Shown: positions 25,262 to 34,361 of the stretch, piece after piece
Numbering within the stretch: position 1 is the stretch's first letter
Layout: every line of letters starts with the position of its first letter
From: Deltaproteobacteria bacterium
GTDB lineage: Bacteria; Myxococcota_A; UBA9160; SMWR01
DNA length: 49,805 nucleotides
Assembly (NCBI GenBank): GCA_019310965.1
Contig: JAFDDG010000037.1
Span: 1 to 49,805, forward strand
Direction of reading: 5' to 3'
The notes under the pieces: generated by a model
The model's database searches: none
What the model was told of the DNA's origin: nothing
Seen by the model: the letters and a program-made list of their open reading frames with translations, nothing else
Made by a program: the position numbers and the translations under genes

Positions 25262-26308
25262 GTGTCGACACCGCGAGTCGCCAGCATCGAGAGAGACGGC
25301 TCCAGCCGCGGCGGGCCGCGGTGGCTGCCGGTGCTGAAGTTCGTCGTCACCTTGGGCATCCTGACCGCCCTGCTGACGCAGGTGGACATGGCGCAGCTCG
25401 GTGCGGCGATTCGCAGCTCGCTGGGGCCATGGCTCGCACTCGCGCTTGCAGCCAACAGCCTGATGCTCCTCACGTCGACCGTGAAGTGGGAGCGGCTGCT
25501 GCGCTCGGTGGGCATCGTGCAGCGCTTCGGTGCCCTGCTGCGCCTGTATACGATCGGTTTCTTCTTCAGCTCCTTCCTGCCGGGCACCGTGGGCGGCGAC
25601 GTGGTGCGCTGGCACGCGGCCTCGGCCACTCCAGATCTGCGGCTTCGGGTCGCCGGCACGATCCTCGCCGAACGCGTCACCGGTGCCGTGGCGCTCGTGC
25701 TGCTCTGCGTGCTGCTGGTGGGCGCCGATGCAGAGCACTTTGCCACCGCCCCTACCCTGCTGCTGCTAGCCGGTCTCGGCAGCGCCCTGGCTGGCGGGCT
25801 CTGGCTCGCCTGGAACCCCCGGCTTGCCGAGCTGTTGGCGCGCGGGGCCCGCGGCCGGGCGGGGTGGGTGTTGCGGCCCGTGGCCAAGCTCCACGCCGCG
25901 CTCACGGGCATACCCACTCCCGCACTGCTTGCCAGCGTCGCCTGGTCCCTCCCCTTCTACGTCTCCGCCGGGCTGCTCTTCTACCTGATCTCCCTGGCTT
26001 TTGGCGTGCAACTCAGCTTCGTCGAGGCCGCGACGGTGCAGGTCCTGATCTGCCTTCTGACGCTCGTCCCCATCAGCCTGGGAGGGCTCGGGCTGGCGCA
26101 GGCGGGTGACGTCTACCTGCTCGGACTGCTCGGCATCGAGCCCGCGACGGCGCTCGGTATGTCCTTCCTGCGCCAGGCCATCTGCTACGCCTACGCCGCA
26201 CTCGGCGCGGTGCTCTTCGCGGGCTGGACGGGCCATCCGAGCGTTGCCGAGCTGCGCTCACTTCCCGACGCATCCATGGCGGTCGACGCCGACGCGGGAG
26301 GGTCCTGA
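25262..26308 (+). CDS. LPG-synthase-TM / flippase-like membrane protein (348 aa)
   Basis: A polytopic protein of the lysylphosphatidylglycerol-synthase transmembrane family (formerly UPF0104), which lacks the LPG synthase catalytic domain. Family landmarks are the TVKWERLLRSVG cytosolic loop, FFFSSFLPGTVGGDVVRW, AERVTGAVALVLL and LVPISLGGLGLAQAG. These proteins are often found in surface-glycan loci and are suspected of moving lipid-linked precursors, without proof for most. GTG 25262, 5 nt after the methyltransferase stop, is used; in-phase starts further upstream lie inside that gene. About eight hydrophobic segments. Confidence 0.85.
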   Translation: MSTPRVASIERDGSSRGGPRWLPVLKFVVTLGILTALLTQVDMAQLGAAIRSSLGPWLALALAANSLMLLTSTVKWERLLRSVGIVQRFGALLRLYTIGFFFSSFLPGTVGGDVVRWHAASATPDLRLRVAGTILAERVTGAVALVLLCVLLVGADAEHFATAPTLLLLAGLGSALAGGLWLAWNPRLAELLARGARGRAGWVLRPVAKLHAALTGIPTPALLASVAWSLPFYVSAGLLFYLISLAFGVQLSFVEAATVQVLICLLTLVPISLGGLGLAQAGDVYLLGLLGIEPATALGMSFLRQAICYAYAALGAVLFAGWTGHPSVAELRSLPDASMAVDADAGGS

Positions 26309-26310
26309 GC

Positions 26311-28200
26311 GTGTGTGGCATCTGCGGCATCGTCGCCCACGAGCCCGACGCCCGTGTCGACGAGCATCTGCTCGTTCGCATGCGCGACACCATGGTGGCG
26401 CGCGGCCCCGATGACGCCGGCGCGGTGACGGAGGGTCGGTGGGGCCTGGGGCACCGGAGGCTCTCGATCCTCGATGTGTCCGCGCGAGCGCGCCAGCCCA
26501 TGGACAGTGCCAGCCGGCGCTACTGCCTCACCTATAACGGCGAGATCTACAACTTCCAGGCACTGCGCGAGGAGCTGCGCGGTCGCGGTCAGCGCTTCCG
26601 CAGCGACGGCGACACCGAGGTGCTGGTCGAGGCCATCGATGCTTGGGGGCTCGATGAGACCGTGCGCCGCCTCGACGGAATCTTCGCCTTCGCGGTCTGG
26701 GACCGACGCGAGCAGCGCCTGCTCGGGGCGCGCGATCCCTTCGGTGTGAAGCCCTTTTATTACGCCGTCACATCCGAAGCGTTTCTCTTCGCGTCCTCGA
26801 TCCGCGCTCTCTGGGTCGCCGGGCTCGAACGGCAGATCGATCCGGAGGTGCTCGAGGAGCTTCTGGTCTTCCGCTACGTGGCGGGCGAGCGCACGCCGTT
26901 CCTCGGCGTGCAGGAGCTTCCGCCCGGTCACACACTCGAGCTGTCCGGGGCCACGGTGCGCTTGCGGAGCAGCTGGTCGCCGTTCGACCACGTGGGGGGC
27001 GACCCTGTCGCGGGGACGGCCTGGGTCGAACGCTTCCAACACGCCGTGCGGGCGCAGCGCGTGAGCGATGTACCGCTCGGGACATTTCTCTCCGGCGGAC
27101 TCGATTCGAGCACGCTCACGGCCGAGCTGGCCGAGAGCCAGAACGAGCCGCTCGACACTTTCACGGTCTCGTTGCCGGAGTCCGAGGGCACCGACGAGTG
27201 GCCTCACGCCGAAGCCGTGGCGAGCCGTCACGGCTGCCGGCCCCACAGGCTGCAGATTCCGGCGGACCGGGTGCTCGACCGCTTGCGCGAGGCGCAGCGA
27301 CAGCACGACGAACCGCTCGCACACGGCAACGACCTCTACCTGTACGAGCTGAGCGTTCTCGCCAAGCATCACGTGACGGTGTTGCTCTCCGGCGAGGGAG
27401 CCGACGAGACGCTCGGCGGCTACGTGCGCTATCAGCCGGTGCGCTGGCCCGCGCTCTGGCGCCTCGGCGCCTCTGCGCCCCTAGCACCGCTGCGAGCCTT
27501 GCTCGGCGCGCGCGGCGGACGCGCCGGACGTACGCTCCAGCGCATGCTCGAGTTTGAGAGCCTGCAGGACGTGCTGCTCTACAACGCGGCCGATGTGCTG
27601 CCCGCGGATCTGCGGCGCATCGGCTATCCGGTCAACGCCGGCTACGAGGCGCGCCGCGATATGCTCGAGCAGGCAGCACGTGCAACGAGCGAGCCGCTGC
27701 GACAGCTCATGCTCTACGACCTCCAGACGTTCCTGCGCTCGCTGCTCAACCGCAACGACCGCATGACCATGGGCGCGTCGATCGAGTGCCGCGTGCCCTT
27801 CCTCGCCATCGAGGTGGTGGAGGCGGCGCTCGGGCTCCCCACGCGCGCGCTCTTCGAGGGCCGGATCGGCAAGCGCGTGCTGAGGCAGCACGCGCGCGAC
27901 CGGGTTCCGCCGGCAATCCTCGAGCGCCCGAAGTGGGGCCTCGGAATCCCCTGGGCCCGTTATCTTCGGGAAGATCCGGCCTGTCGCGCGATCGTCGAGT
28001 CACTGCCACGCAGCGAGATTGGCCGAGCGCTCGGCGCCGGTGGCTTCGAGGCGGCGGTGCGGGAGTTCCTGGCCGGCCGCGACGCTGTCACGCCTCTCGT
28101 CTACCAGGTCTTCTCTCTGGCGATATGGTGGGAGCAAGTGGTCGAGGCGCCGCTCGAGCAGGACTTCGAAACGACGCGGGTGGCGGAGGCAAGCTCGTGA
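26311..28200 (+). CDS. asnB: Asparagine synthase (glutamine-hydrolysing)-like amidotransferase (629 aa)
   Basis: GTG 26311 is the start because processing of Met exposes Cys2 (MCGICGIV), the glutaminase nucleophile. The N-terminal class II glutaminase has RGPDDAG, YNGEIYNF and SDGDTEV. The synthetase domain has the PP-loop LSGGLDSS (261-266) and GEGADETLGGY. Full length for the family. In exosortase/EPS loci an AsnB-like amidotransferase is common and is thought to amidate a sugar acid or peptide moiety of the polysaccharide rather than free aspartate. It overlaps the next gene by 4 nt and follows the membrane protein by 2 nt. Confidence 0.92.
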   Translation: MCGICGIVAHEPDARVDEHLLVRMRDTMVARGPDDAGAVTEGRWGLGHRRLSILDVSARARQPMDSASRRYCLTYNGEIYNFQALREELRGRGQRFRSDGDTEVLVEAIDAWGLDETVRRLDGIFAFAVWDRREQRLLGARDPFGVKPFYYAVTSEAFLFASSIRALWVAGLERQIDPEVLEELLVFRYVAGERTPFLGVQELPPGHTLELSGATVRLRSSWSPFDHVGGDPVAGTAWVERFQHAVRAQRVSDVPLGTFLSGGLDSSTLTAELAESQNEPLDTFTVSLPESEGTDEWPHAEAVASRHGCRPHRLQIPADRVLDRLREAQRQHDEPLAHGNDLYLYELSVLAKHHVTVLLSGEGADETLGGYVRYQPVRWPALWRLGASAPLAPLRALLGARGGRAGRTLQRMLEFESLQDVLLYNAADVLPADLRRIGYPVNAGYEARRDMLEQAARATSEPLRQLMLYDLQTFLRSLLNRNDRMTMGASIECRVPFLAIEVVEAALGLPTRALFEGRIGKRVLRQHARDRVPPAILERPKWGLGIPWARYLREDPACRAIVESLPRSEIGRALGAGGFEAAVREFLAGRDAVTPLVYQVFSLAIWWEQVVEAPLEQDFETTRVAEASS

Positions 28201-29615
28201 GGGCGAACTGGCGGCGACCCTTGATCCACGCGCTGCTGCGAGTCACGGGCAGCCCGGTGCCGTCTGCCCTGGACGACGCCCGGCGGGCCGCCGCCCTCGC
28301 CCCCGAGGCGCTGCGAGCCCTCCAGGAAGAGCGGCTCGTGCAGCTGCTGCAGCATGCATGGAAACACACCGATTACTACCGGCGCGTACTCGAGGAGGCG
28401 GGCGTCGTGCGCGCTGGCGCGGTCGATCTCGCGTGTTACGACCGGTTGCCGCTTCTCACCAAAGAGGTGCTGCGAAGCGAGGCGGCCGCACTGCGCGCGC
28501 GCGCGCTGCCTGACAGCCGCAAGCCCTTCGTCAACCGCACCGGCGGGTCCACCGGACAGCCCTGCGAGTTCTGGCAGGACAGCACCTACGACGCCGTCAA
28601 CACCGCAGACAAGCTCCATCACTTCGAGCTGTTCGGAAAGCAGATCGGCGAGGCGGAGCTCAAGATCTGGGGCGCGCAGCGCGACCTGGTGCGCGATACC
28701 GGAAGCACCGCCGCGCGGATCAAGAACTTCCTCTATCACCGCAACGTCGCCAGCTGTGCCACGCTCTCGAGCGAGTCGATCCGTGAGATCGTGGAGCGCA
28801 TCAACCGCATCCGTCCGCGCCTCATCTGGTCCTATGTCGACGGGGCCTTCGCGATCGCGCGATACGCCGAGCAACACGGCCTGGCAATCCATGCGCCCGC
28901 CGCTGTCTTCTGTGGCGGTGGCACGTTCCTGCCGCCGATGCGCACCGCCATCGAAAAGGCCTTCGGTTGCCCTGCGGTCAACTTCTACGGCTCGCGCGAG
29001 ATGGGCGTGGTAGCCGGCCAGTGCGCCGAGGGTCAGGGGCTCCACATCACCAGCCATTCGCACGTGGTGGAGGTGCTCGACGAGGCGGGCCGGGCCGTCC
29101 TCGACCGCGACGGTGATCTGGTGCTCACTTCTCTGGCCAACTACGCCATGCCCTTCCTCCGCTATCAGATCGGCGACCGCGGCCGGCTGGCATCGAAGCC
29201 GTGTGCCTGCGGCTCGCCCTTCCCCGTGCTCGAATCGGTGTCGGGCCGGAGCATGGAGAGCCTGCTGCGCGCGGACGGCTCTCTCGTATCGCCCATCTAT
29301 CTGATCACGCTGCTGGGCGGCACGCTCGGCTCCGGTCCCGTCGAGCGCTTCCAGATCGTGCAGGAGGCGATCGACCGGGTGACCCTCAAGCTCGTAATCG
29401 ACGGCTCCTTCGCCGAGGAGCGCGTCTCGGCCGATGTGGCCCTGGTCCAACAGAAGCTGGCCGACGCCATGGGCGCCGGCTGCCAGGTGACAACCGAACG
29501 CGTGGCGGAGATCCCGCGCCAGCCGTCCGGCAAGTATCTCTACACCGTATGCAATGTCTCTCCGATGGCGCCCTCACTGGAAGGCCTGCGGGCAGCGGGC
29601 GAAGGGGGCAGCTGA
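28197..29615 (+). CDS. PaaK/CapK-like adenylate-forming enzyme (472 aa)
   Basis: A member of the phenylacetate-CoA-ligase-like branch of the AMP-forming superfamily, often called CapK in capsule loci. The ATP-binding motif is NRTGGSTGQP (from residue 113), followed by YGSREMGVVAGQC (A5 region) and RYQIGDRG (A7/A8 core). The last about 100 residues form the mobile C-terminal domain, ending with a PSGKY motif whose Lys is the expected catalytic residue. CACGSPF suggests a small metal-binding knuckle, as in PaaK. GTG 28197 overlaps the AsnB stop (GTGA). It would activate a carboxylate for transfer onto a glycan or its modifier; the acid is unknown. Confidence 0.85.
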   Translation: MRANWRRPLIHALLRVTGSPVPSALDDARRAAALAPEALRALQEERLVQLLQHAWKHTDYYRRVLEEAGVVRAGAVDLACYDRLPLLTKEVLRSEAAALRARALPDSRKPFVNRTGGSTGQPCEFWQDSTYDAVNTADKLHHFELFGKQIGEAELKIWGAQRDLVRDTGSTAARIKNFLYHRNVASCATLSSESIREIVERINRIRPRLIWSYVDGAFAIARYAEQHGLAIHAPAAVFCGGGTFLPPMRTAIEKAFGCPAVNFYGSREMGVVAGQCAEGQGLHITSHSHVVEVLDEAGRAVLDRDGDLVLTSLANYAMPFLRYQIGDRGRLASKPCACGSPFPVLESVSGRSMESLLRADGSLVSPIYLITLLGGTLGSGPVERFQIVQEAIDRVTLKLVIDGSFAEERVSADVALVQQKLADAMGAGCQVTTERVAEIPRQPSGKYLYTVCNVSPMAPSLEGLRAAGEGGS

Positions 29616-29618
29616 AGC

Positions 29619-31133
29619 ATGCGAGCACTGACCCGCCTGCATACCCTGGACGCGCTGGATGCCACGGTGCCGTACGACGTCTGCATCGTCGGCTCGGGCT
29701 TCGCGGGCACGGTGCTCGCCAGCGAGCTGGCGAGTGCGGGGGTGCGCACGCTGATGCTCGAATCGGGCGGCAGCCTGCAGCGCTGGTTTCTCGATCCGCG
29801 GATCAAGGCGCTCGCCGCCTACACGGTGTCGGGCGACGCCGACTACCCCACGCTGCACACCAAGGCCCGCGCGCTCGGCGGCAACTCGAACTTCTGGACC
29901 GGGCGCTGCGAGCGCTACCACCCATCGGATTTCGAGCGCCACGCCTATACACCCGGCGACAACCCGTGGCCGGTCGCGTACGGGGATATGGAGCCGCTGT
30001 ACGAGCGCGCCGAGCGGACGCTGCGCGTGCGTGGTGGCGAGCCTTCGTCCCACGCAGCGCCGAGACGTCACGCCTTCCCACGCCGCACCCGCAAGGATCT
30101 GTCCGGCTTGCGCGCACTCCTGGGACACGCAGGCGTCGACGTCGATGATTCGCCGACCGCGACCCCCGAGCATGCACTGCGCTTCTTTCGACTCCACAAG
30201 GAGCTGCTGCCGGGCGTGCTGGCATCGCCCTACGTAACGCTCGTCTCGGGCCTCACCGCCACCCGGCTCGTGCGCGACGGCGAAGACCGGGTGAGTTCGG
30301 TCGAGGTACGCAGTCTCGACGGCACGACGCGGCAGGCGCGAGCGCGAATCTTCGTGGTGGCTTGCGGCGGGATCGAGACGCCGCGGCTGCTGCTGCTCTC
30401 GGCGGACGAGCGCGCCGCCGCAGGCATCGGCAACGCCCACGGGCGCGTGGGCCGCGGCTTCAACGAGCATCCCGGCGTGAACTTCTACGCCAAGCTCCGC
30501 CACTCGCGGGAGACGCTGCACCTTCGCCATAACCTGGGGCGAAGCCACCAGTTCTACGATGAGCTGCGCCCGGAAGGTCTCGGCAGCGTACTGCCGGTCT
30601 TCATCCAGTCGTGGGCGTTCCCGAACCACCTGATCCAGCCGAAGCTCTCGGATCTGCCGGGCACGCTGGCGGCCTTCGCGAGCCGCATCACACGCCCGAG
30701 CCTCTACATCGGCGCCACCATCGAGATGCTGCCGCGGGACACGAACCGCGTCACACTCTCGCAGGATCACCGCGATCGCTTCGGCAACCCGATCGCGCAT
30801 CTGTCGCTCGACTTCGCCGACGAGGACCGCCGCACGCTCGAACGCACCCGCAAGCTCATTCAGGGCGTCTTCGAGCGCCTCGGGGCCGACGATCTCGAAG
30901 AGGGGGAGCTCACCTGGTCCCGCCACCACATTGGCACCTGTCGTATGGGCGCCGACCCGAAGACGAGCGTGGCGGACCCCACGCTGCGCGTGCACGACAC
31001 CCACAACCTGTATCTGTCCGGCAGCGAGACGTTCGTCACGGGGGCCGCCGTACCGCCCGTGCTGACGATCGTGGCCCTGGCCCACCGGCTCGGCGACGAG
31101 CTCGTGCGGCGACTGCAAGAGGAAGCAAGCTGA
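29619..31133 (+). CDS. GMC-family FAD oxidoreductase (504 aa)
   Basis: The FAD Rossmann motif is YDVCIVGSGFAGTV (Gly25-x-Gly27-x2-Gly30), with ALGGNSNFWTGRCERY as the GMC signature-1-like segment. The C-terminal block has SRHHIGTCRMG (His436/437) and ADPTLRVHDTHNLYLSGS. In typical members the second catalytic residue is Asn or His in a GxNPTLTI block; here the equivalent reads GAAVPPVLTI, with Pro. It may oxidise a sugar alcohol or aldehyde group. ATG 29619 follows the PaaK-like stop by 3 nt, and its stop overlaps the methyltransferase start. Confidence 0.87.
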   Translation: MRALTRLHTLDALDATVPYDVCIVGSGFAGTVLASELASAGVRTLMLESGGSLQRWFLDPRIKALAAYTVSGDADYPTLHTKARALGGNSNFWTGRCERYHPSDFERHAYTPGDNPWPVAYGDMEPLYERAERTLRVRGGEPSSHAAPRRHAFPRRTRKDLSGLRALLGHAGVDVDDSPTATPEHALRFFRLHKELLPGVLASPYVTLVSGLTATRLVRDGEDRVSSVEVRSLDGTTRQARARIFVVACGGIETPRLLLLSADERAAAGIGNAHGRVGRGFNEHPGVNFYAKLRHSRETLHLRHNLGRSHQFYDELRPEGLGSVLPVFIQSWAFPNHLIQPKLSDLPGTLAAFASRITRPSLYIGATIEMLPRDTNRVTLSQDHRDRFGNPIAHLSLDFADEDRRTLERTRKLIQGVFERLGADDLEEGELTWSRHHIGTCRMGADPKTSVADPTLRVHDTHNLYLSGSETFVTGAAVPPVLTIVALAHRLGDELVRRLQEEAS

Positions 31134-31912
31134 TGAAGCACACGCTCGATGACGTCCAGCAGTACTGGGATTCCCATCTGAACCTGACCCAGTTCTTCCC
31201 CGACGAAGAGGTCGCGGTGGGGTCGGACGAATTCTGGCGCCAACTCGACGCGTCGATGGACCGCTACGCCTACAAGGAGGCGGTGCTCGAGCGCTTCGCG
31301 AGCGAGGCCGGTGGCGGCGAGCTGCTCGAGATCGGCTGCGGTCTCGGCCTGGAGCTGAGCCGGCTGAGCAAGCTCGGATTCGACGTCACAGGCCTCGACC
31401 TGGCGCCCAACGCCGTGGCCGTCGCACATGCCAACCTGCAGCGCCAGGGCCTCACGGGCAGAGCCGTGGTGGGCAATGCCGAGGCGCTCGAATTCGCGGA
31501 CGAGACCTTCGACGCGGTCTATTCGTCTGGGGTGATCCAGCACACGCCGAGCATCGAGGCGGCGATCGCCCAGATCTGGCGGGTACTGAAGCCCGGTGGC
31601 CGCATCCTCATCATCCTCTACCACCGGCACTCCTGGTTCAATCTGCTGCAGCGCCTCTCCAACACCAACGTCGAGTTCGAGAGCGGCGATGCGCCGATCA
31701 TCAACTCCTACTCCCGCGGCGAGCTGAGGAGCCTCTTCCAGCGCTTTCGCAATCTCGAGATCGAGACGGAGTACTACTACCCGAAGCCCACCACCCGCGG
31801 CGGCACACTGGCGCGCCTGTACAACGGCGTCTTCGTGCCCTTCATGGGCGCGCTGCCGAAGGCAGTAGCCCAACCCTTCGGCTGGCACCTGGTGCTCACC
31901 GCAGAGAAGTAG
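31133..31912 (+). CDS. Class I SAM-dependent methyltransferase (259 aa)
   Basis: Motif I LLEIGCGLGLELSRL, acidic ribose ligand GLDLAPNAV, then AEALEFADETFDAVYSSGVIQHTP and VLKPGGRILIILYHRHSW define a Methyltransf_11/25-type enzyme. The N-terminal VQQYWDSHLNLTQFF is characteristic of a group found in natural-product and glycan loci. ATG 31133 overlaps the TGA of the GMC gene. It is the last gene of the seven-gene operon and is convergent with the carbamoyltransferase gene (4-nt gap). A small-molecule or glycan O-methyltransferase; target unknown. Confidence 0.85.
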   Translation: MKHTLDDVQQYWDSHLNLTQFFPDEEVAVGSDEFWRQLDASMDRYAYKEAVLERFASEAGGGELLEIGCGLGLELSRLSKLGFDVTGLDLAPNAVAVAHANLQRQGLTGRAVVGNAEALEFADETFDAVYSSGVIQHTPSIEAAIAQIWRVLKPGGRILIILYHRHSWFNLLQRLSNTNVEFESGDAPIINSYSRGELRSLFQRFRNLEIETEYYYPKPTTRGGTLARLYNGVFVPFMGALPKAVAQPFGWHLVLTAEK

Positions 31913-31931
31913 CGGCTCAGCTCCCGCCGCT
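31911..31931. terminator. Inverted repeat at convergent stop codons
   Basis: AGCGGC (31911-31916) pairs with GCCGCT (31926-31931) around a 9-nt loop, spanning the stops of both convergent genes (TAG at 31910-31912, TGA on the other strand in the loop). There is no T tract; a possible bidirectional 3' boundary. Confidence 0.35.
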
Positions 31932-33698
31932 TCCGGGGGCGTGCCCCTCGCCCGTGCCGCGCTCGCCGGCACGCGCGTGCACGGCGAGAAACGGGCCCAT
32001 CGCCAGCATGTCGAGGTGGCCGATCTGGAAGGCCCGGATCGCGTCCTCGGGTGTGCAGACGATGGGTTCCTCGTGCAGGTTGAAGCTCGTATTCACCAGG
32101 CTCGGGATGCCGGTGATGCGGTGGAACTCGTCGAGCGTGCGGTAGTAGGACGGGTTGTCCGCCTGGCTCAACACCTGCGGGCGCGCCGTGCCGTCGATGT
32201 GGACGACGCCGGGGCACTGTTTCTGCATGGTCGGTGTGCCATCGAAGGCGATGGTCATGAAACGCGCCGCGTCGCGGGCCCCGTCGAGGCACTCGAAGGA
32301 GTCGTCCGCATGCTCGGCGAGCGTCACGGGTGCGAAGGGCATGAATTCCGTACGCGAGAGTCGCTCGTTGAGCCAATCGTTCACAGCCGGATCGTCGGGC
32401 CGGTAGAGGATCGATCGGTTGCCCAGGGCGCGCGGCCCGTACTCCATGCGGCCGGCGAAGCGCGCCACCACGTAGCCGTCGGCCAGGCGCCGGGCCACGT
32501 TGGCCTCCAGGTTCGCGGGCTCCGAGTAGTCGACGCCGGCGGCATCCAGGGCGCGGAGCATCTCCTGCCGCGAGAACTCGGGGCCCAGATACACGTGGTC
32601 GAGGCAGCGCGAGCCGGGACGCATCGACTCGGGAGCCAGACGCGCGCACTCGGCCAGGGCCGCGCCCGCCGGCAGGCCCTCGTCGGACATGGCCGGGTAG
32701 ACGAAGACCTCCTCGACGCCCGGGATCTCGTGAATGCGCTGGTTCACCTTTACGTTGGCGGCGACGCCGCCCGCCAGCACCACGCGCCGCTGTCCAGTCT
32801 GCCGCAGCCAGTGCGACACATAGCGAACGGCGATGTCCTCGGTGTGGTCCTGGATGCTGGCGGCCAGATCCTCGCGCTTCACGTCCTTGGGCAGCGCCGC
32901 GCGCAGCTTCTTCATCGCGCCCTGGCGAAACGCGTTGGCCACGTTGGCCATGCTGCCGTCCTCGTAGCGGATGAAGCGCTCGAGCACGTCGCGGTAGGCG
33001 GGCGTGCCGTAGGCCGCGAGGCCAGTGATCTTGCCCTCGTGGCGACCGGCCTTGAAGCCACAGATCTGGGTCACGTAGGCGTAGTAGACGCCGAGCGAGT
33101 CGAAGGCCGGCACCCCGTGGGTGTAGCTCCAGCCCCCTTCGCGGAAGTCGTAGACGTGTGACGAATGCCCGTCGCCCGAAGCATCGAGTGTCACCCCCAG
33201 CGCGTCGTGCAGGCCGCTCGCGTGGTAGGCCGCAGCCGCGTGAGCAAAGTGGTGCCACACGAACTCGACGGGGCAGGTAATGCCGTAGCGCTCGCGCAGA
33301 ACGCGCCGAATCGCGGAACGGCGGCGCGCGAAGAGCGGCCGGCGCAGCCCGTAGTAGAGCGTCTCGAGGAAGGGCAGCTTGGCCCGCAGCGGGGCCAAGG
33401 TGGAGCCCAGATCGAAGAACGCTCCGCGCACCGCCCCCTCGTCGACCCCGAACGCGCCGTCGCCGAAGTCGACGTACTCGGGCAGGAAGTGGCCCCAGTG
33501 CGAGGCGACGGCCACGGCGTCGAGTTCGCCCGGCTGCACGCCGCCCATCTCGAGCACCGACTCGATCGACTTCCAGGGGAAGCCCATCACCATCTTGCGC
33601 CGGACCAGGCGCTCCTCGTTCACGGCGGCGACCAGGCAGCCATCCTCCACGAGGGCCGCACCGCTCACCACGTGATCACCGATTCCGAGTACTCGCAT
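31917..33698 (-). CDS. Carbamoyltransferase, NodU/CmcH family (593 aa)
   Basis: ATG 33698 has AAGGAG just upstream and begins MRVLGIGDHVVSGAALVEDG, the first actin-fold strand of the TobZ/HypF-like carbamoyladenylate domain. Conserved pieces are the metal/substrate HHFAHAAAAY, DASGDGHSS, CGFKAGRHEGKITGLAAYG, VLAGGVAANVKVN and the C-terminal MEYGPRALGNRSIL and SLVNTSFNLHEEPIVC. Full length. These enzymes carbamoylate sugar hydroxyls using carbamoyl phosphate and ATP, consistent with glycan decoration. It is the last gene of the minus-strand operon that starts at 37864, 47 nt after the YdjM-like gene. Confidence 0.92.
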   Translation of the reverse strand: MRVLGIGDHVVSGAALVEDGCLVAAVNEERLVRRKMVMGFPWKSIESVLEMGGVQPGELDAVAVASHWGHFLPEYVDFGDGAFGVDEGAVRGAFFDLGSTLAPLRAKLPFLETLYYGLRRPLFARRRSAIRRVLRERYGITCPVEFVWHHFAHAAAAYHASGLHDALGVTLDASGDGHSSHVYDFREGGWSYTHGVPAFDSLGVYYAYVTQICGFKAGRHEGKITGLAAYGTPAYRDVLERFIRYEDGSMANVANAFRQGAMKKLRAALPKDVKREDLAASIQDHTEDIAVRYVSHWLRQTGQRRVVLAGGVAANVKVNQRIHEIPGVEEVFVYPAMSDEGLPAGAALAECARLAPESMRPGSRCLDHVYLGPEFSRQEMLRALDAAGVDYSEPANLEANVARRLADGYVVARFAGRMEYGPRALGNRSILYRPDDPAVNDWLNERLSRTEFMPFAPVTLAEHADDSFECLDGARDAARFMTIAFDGTPTMQKQCPGVVHIDGTARPQVLSQADNPSYYRTLDEFHRITGIPSLVNTSFNLHEEPIVCTPEDAIRAFQIGHLDMLAMGPFLAVHARAGERGTGEGHAPGSGGS

Positions 33699-33745
33699 GA
33701 GCTCCTTCCGAGTTCGAACTGCGCATCGGCGTACCCCGGCGCTGT

Positions 33746-34354
33746 CTAGAGCGGCGAAGCAGGAAAACGCTTTGCCCCGCGGGGAGACTCCGGGTCTCGT
33801 CGCTGCCTGCGCCGTCGCAGGACCTCGGCTCCCAGCGCCAGCGGCCCCACGACCGCGATTTCGATCCCGATCGCCCGGAGATTCACCCAGCTCATGATCA
33901 GCGCCAGCCAGCCTGCCGGGCCCTCGTTTCCGGTCACGGCGTGGCGTACCCCGGGCAGCCCGGCCAGCGGCGAGATCCAGGTCTCCGCACTCAGCGGCCA
34001 CAGCAGTGGGATACCGATGGGTGGCCGCAGGTCCGTGCCGATCCAATCGACCGCCAGGTGGGAGGCATAGGCCAGGAAGAACACGGCCCAGGCGCGGCGC
34101 AGCCCGCCGCGGCCACGCGTCCAGGCAAACGCCGCCGCCAGCCCCACGAGAGCGGCGACGGCCAGGCTGTGGCTCGCGCCCTGGTGGTAGAGCGTCGGCT
34201 GTCCGAGCAGCAGGCCCGGCAGGAAGTCGAAGTCCGCCGCGATCGCGAGGACGATGCAGGCCAGCAGGAAGCCGCGTCCGGCGAGCGCCTCCGGGCGCTC
34301 GCCCAGACGCCCGACGGCGATGCCCGCCAGAGCGTGTCCGACCGGAGAAGCCAT
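33746..34354 (-). CDS. YdjM-like membrane-bound metal-dependent hydrolase family protein (202 aa)
   Basis: MASPVGHALAGIAVG with a conserved His near the start, then AADFDFLPGLL, YHQGASHSLAVA and ASHLAVDWIGTD: the His/Asp set of the YdjM (DUF457) family, which is predicted to bind metal within the membrane. About four or five hydrophobic segments. The family is annotated as metal-dependent hydrolase without firm biochemistry. It sits 7 nt after the methyltransferase gene in the minus-strand operon. The tail is basic (RRRRQRRD) and presumably cytosolic. Confidence 0.8.
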   Translation of the reverse strand: MASPVGHALAGIAVGRLGERPEALAGRGFLLACIVLAIAADFDFLPGLLLGQPTLYHQGASHSLAVAALVGLAAAFAWTRGRGGLRRAWAVFFLAYASHLAVDWIGTDLRPPIGIPLLWPLSAETWISPLAGLPGVRHAVTGNEGPAGWLALIMSWVNLRAIGIEIAVVGPLALGAEVLRRRRQRRDPESPRGAKRFPASPL

Positions 34355-34361
34355 GCGCCCG

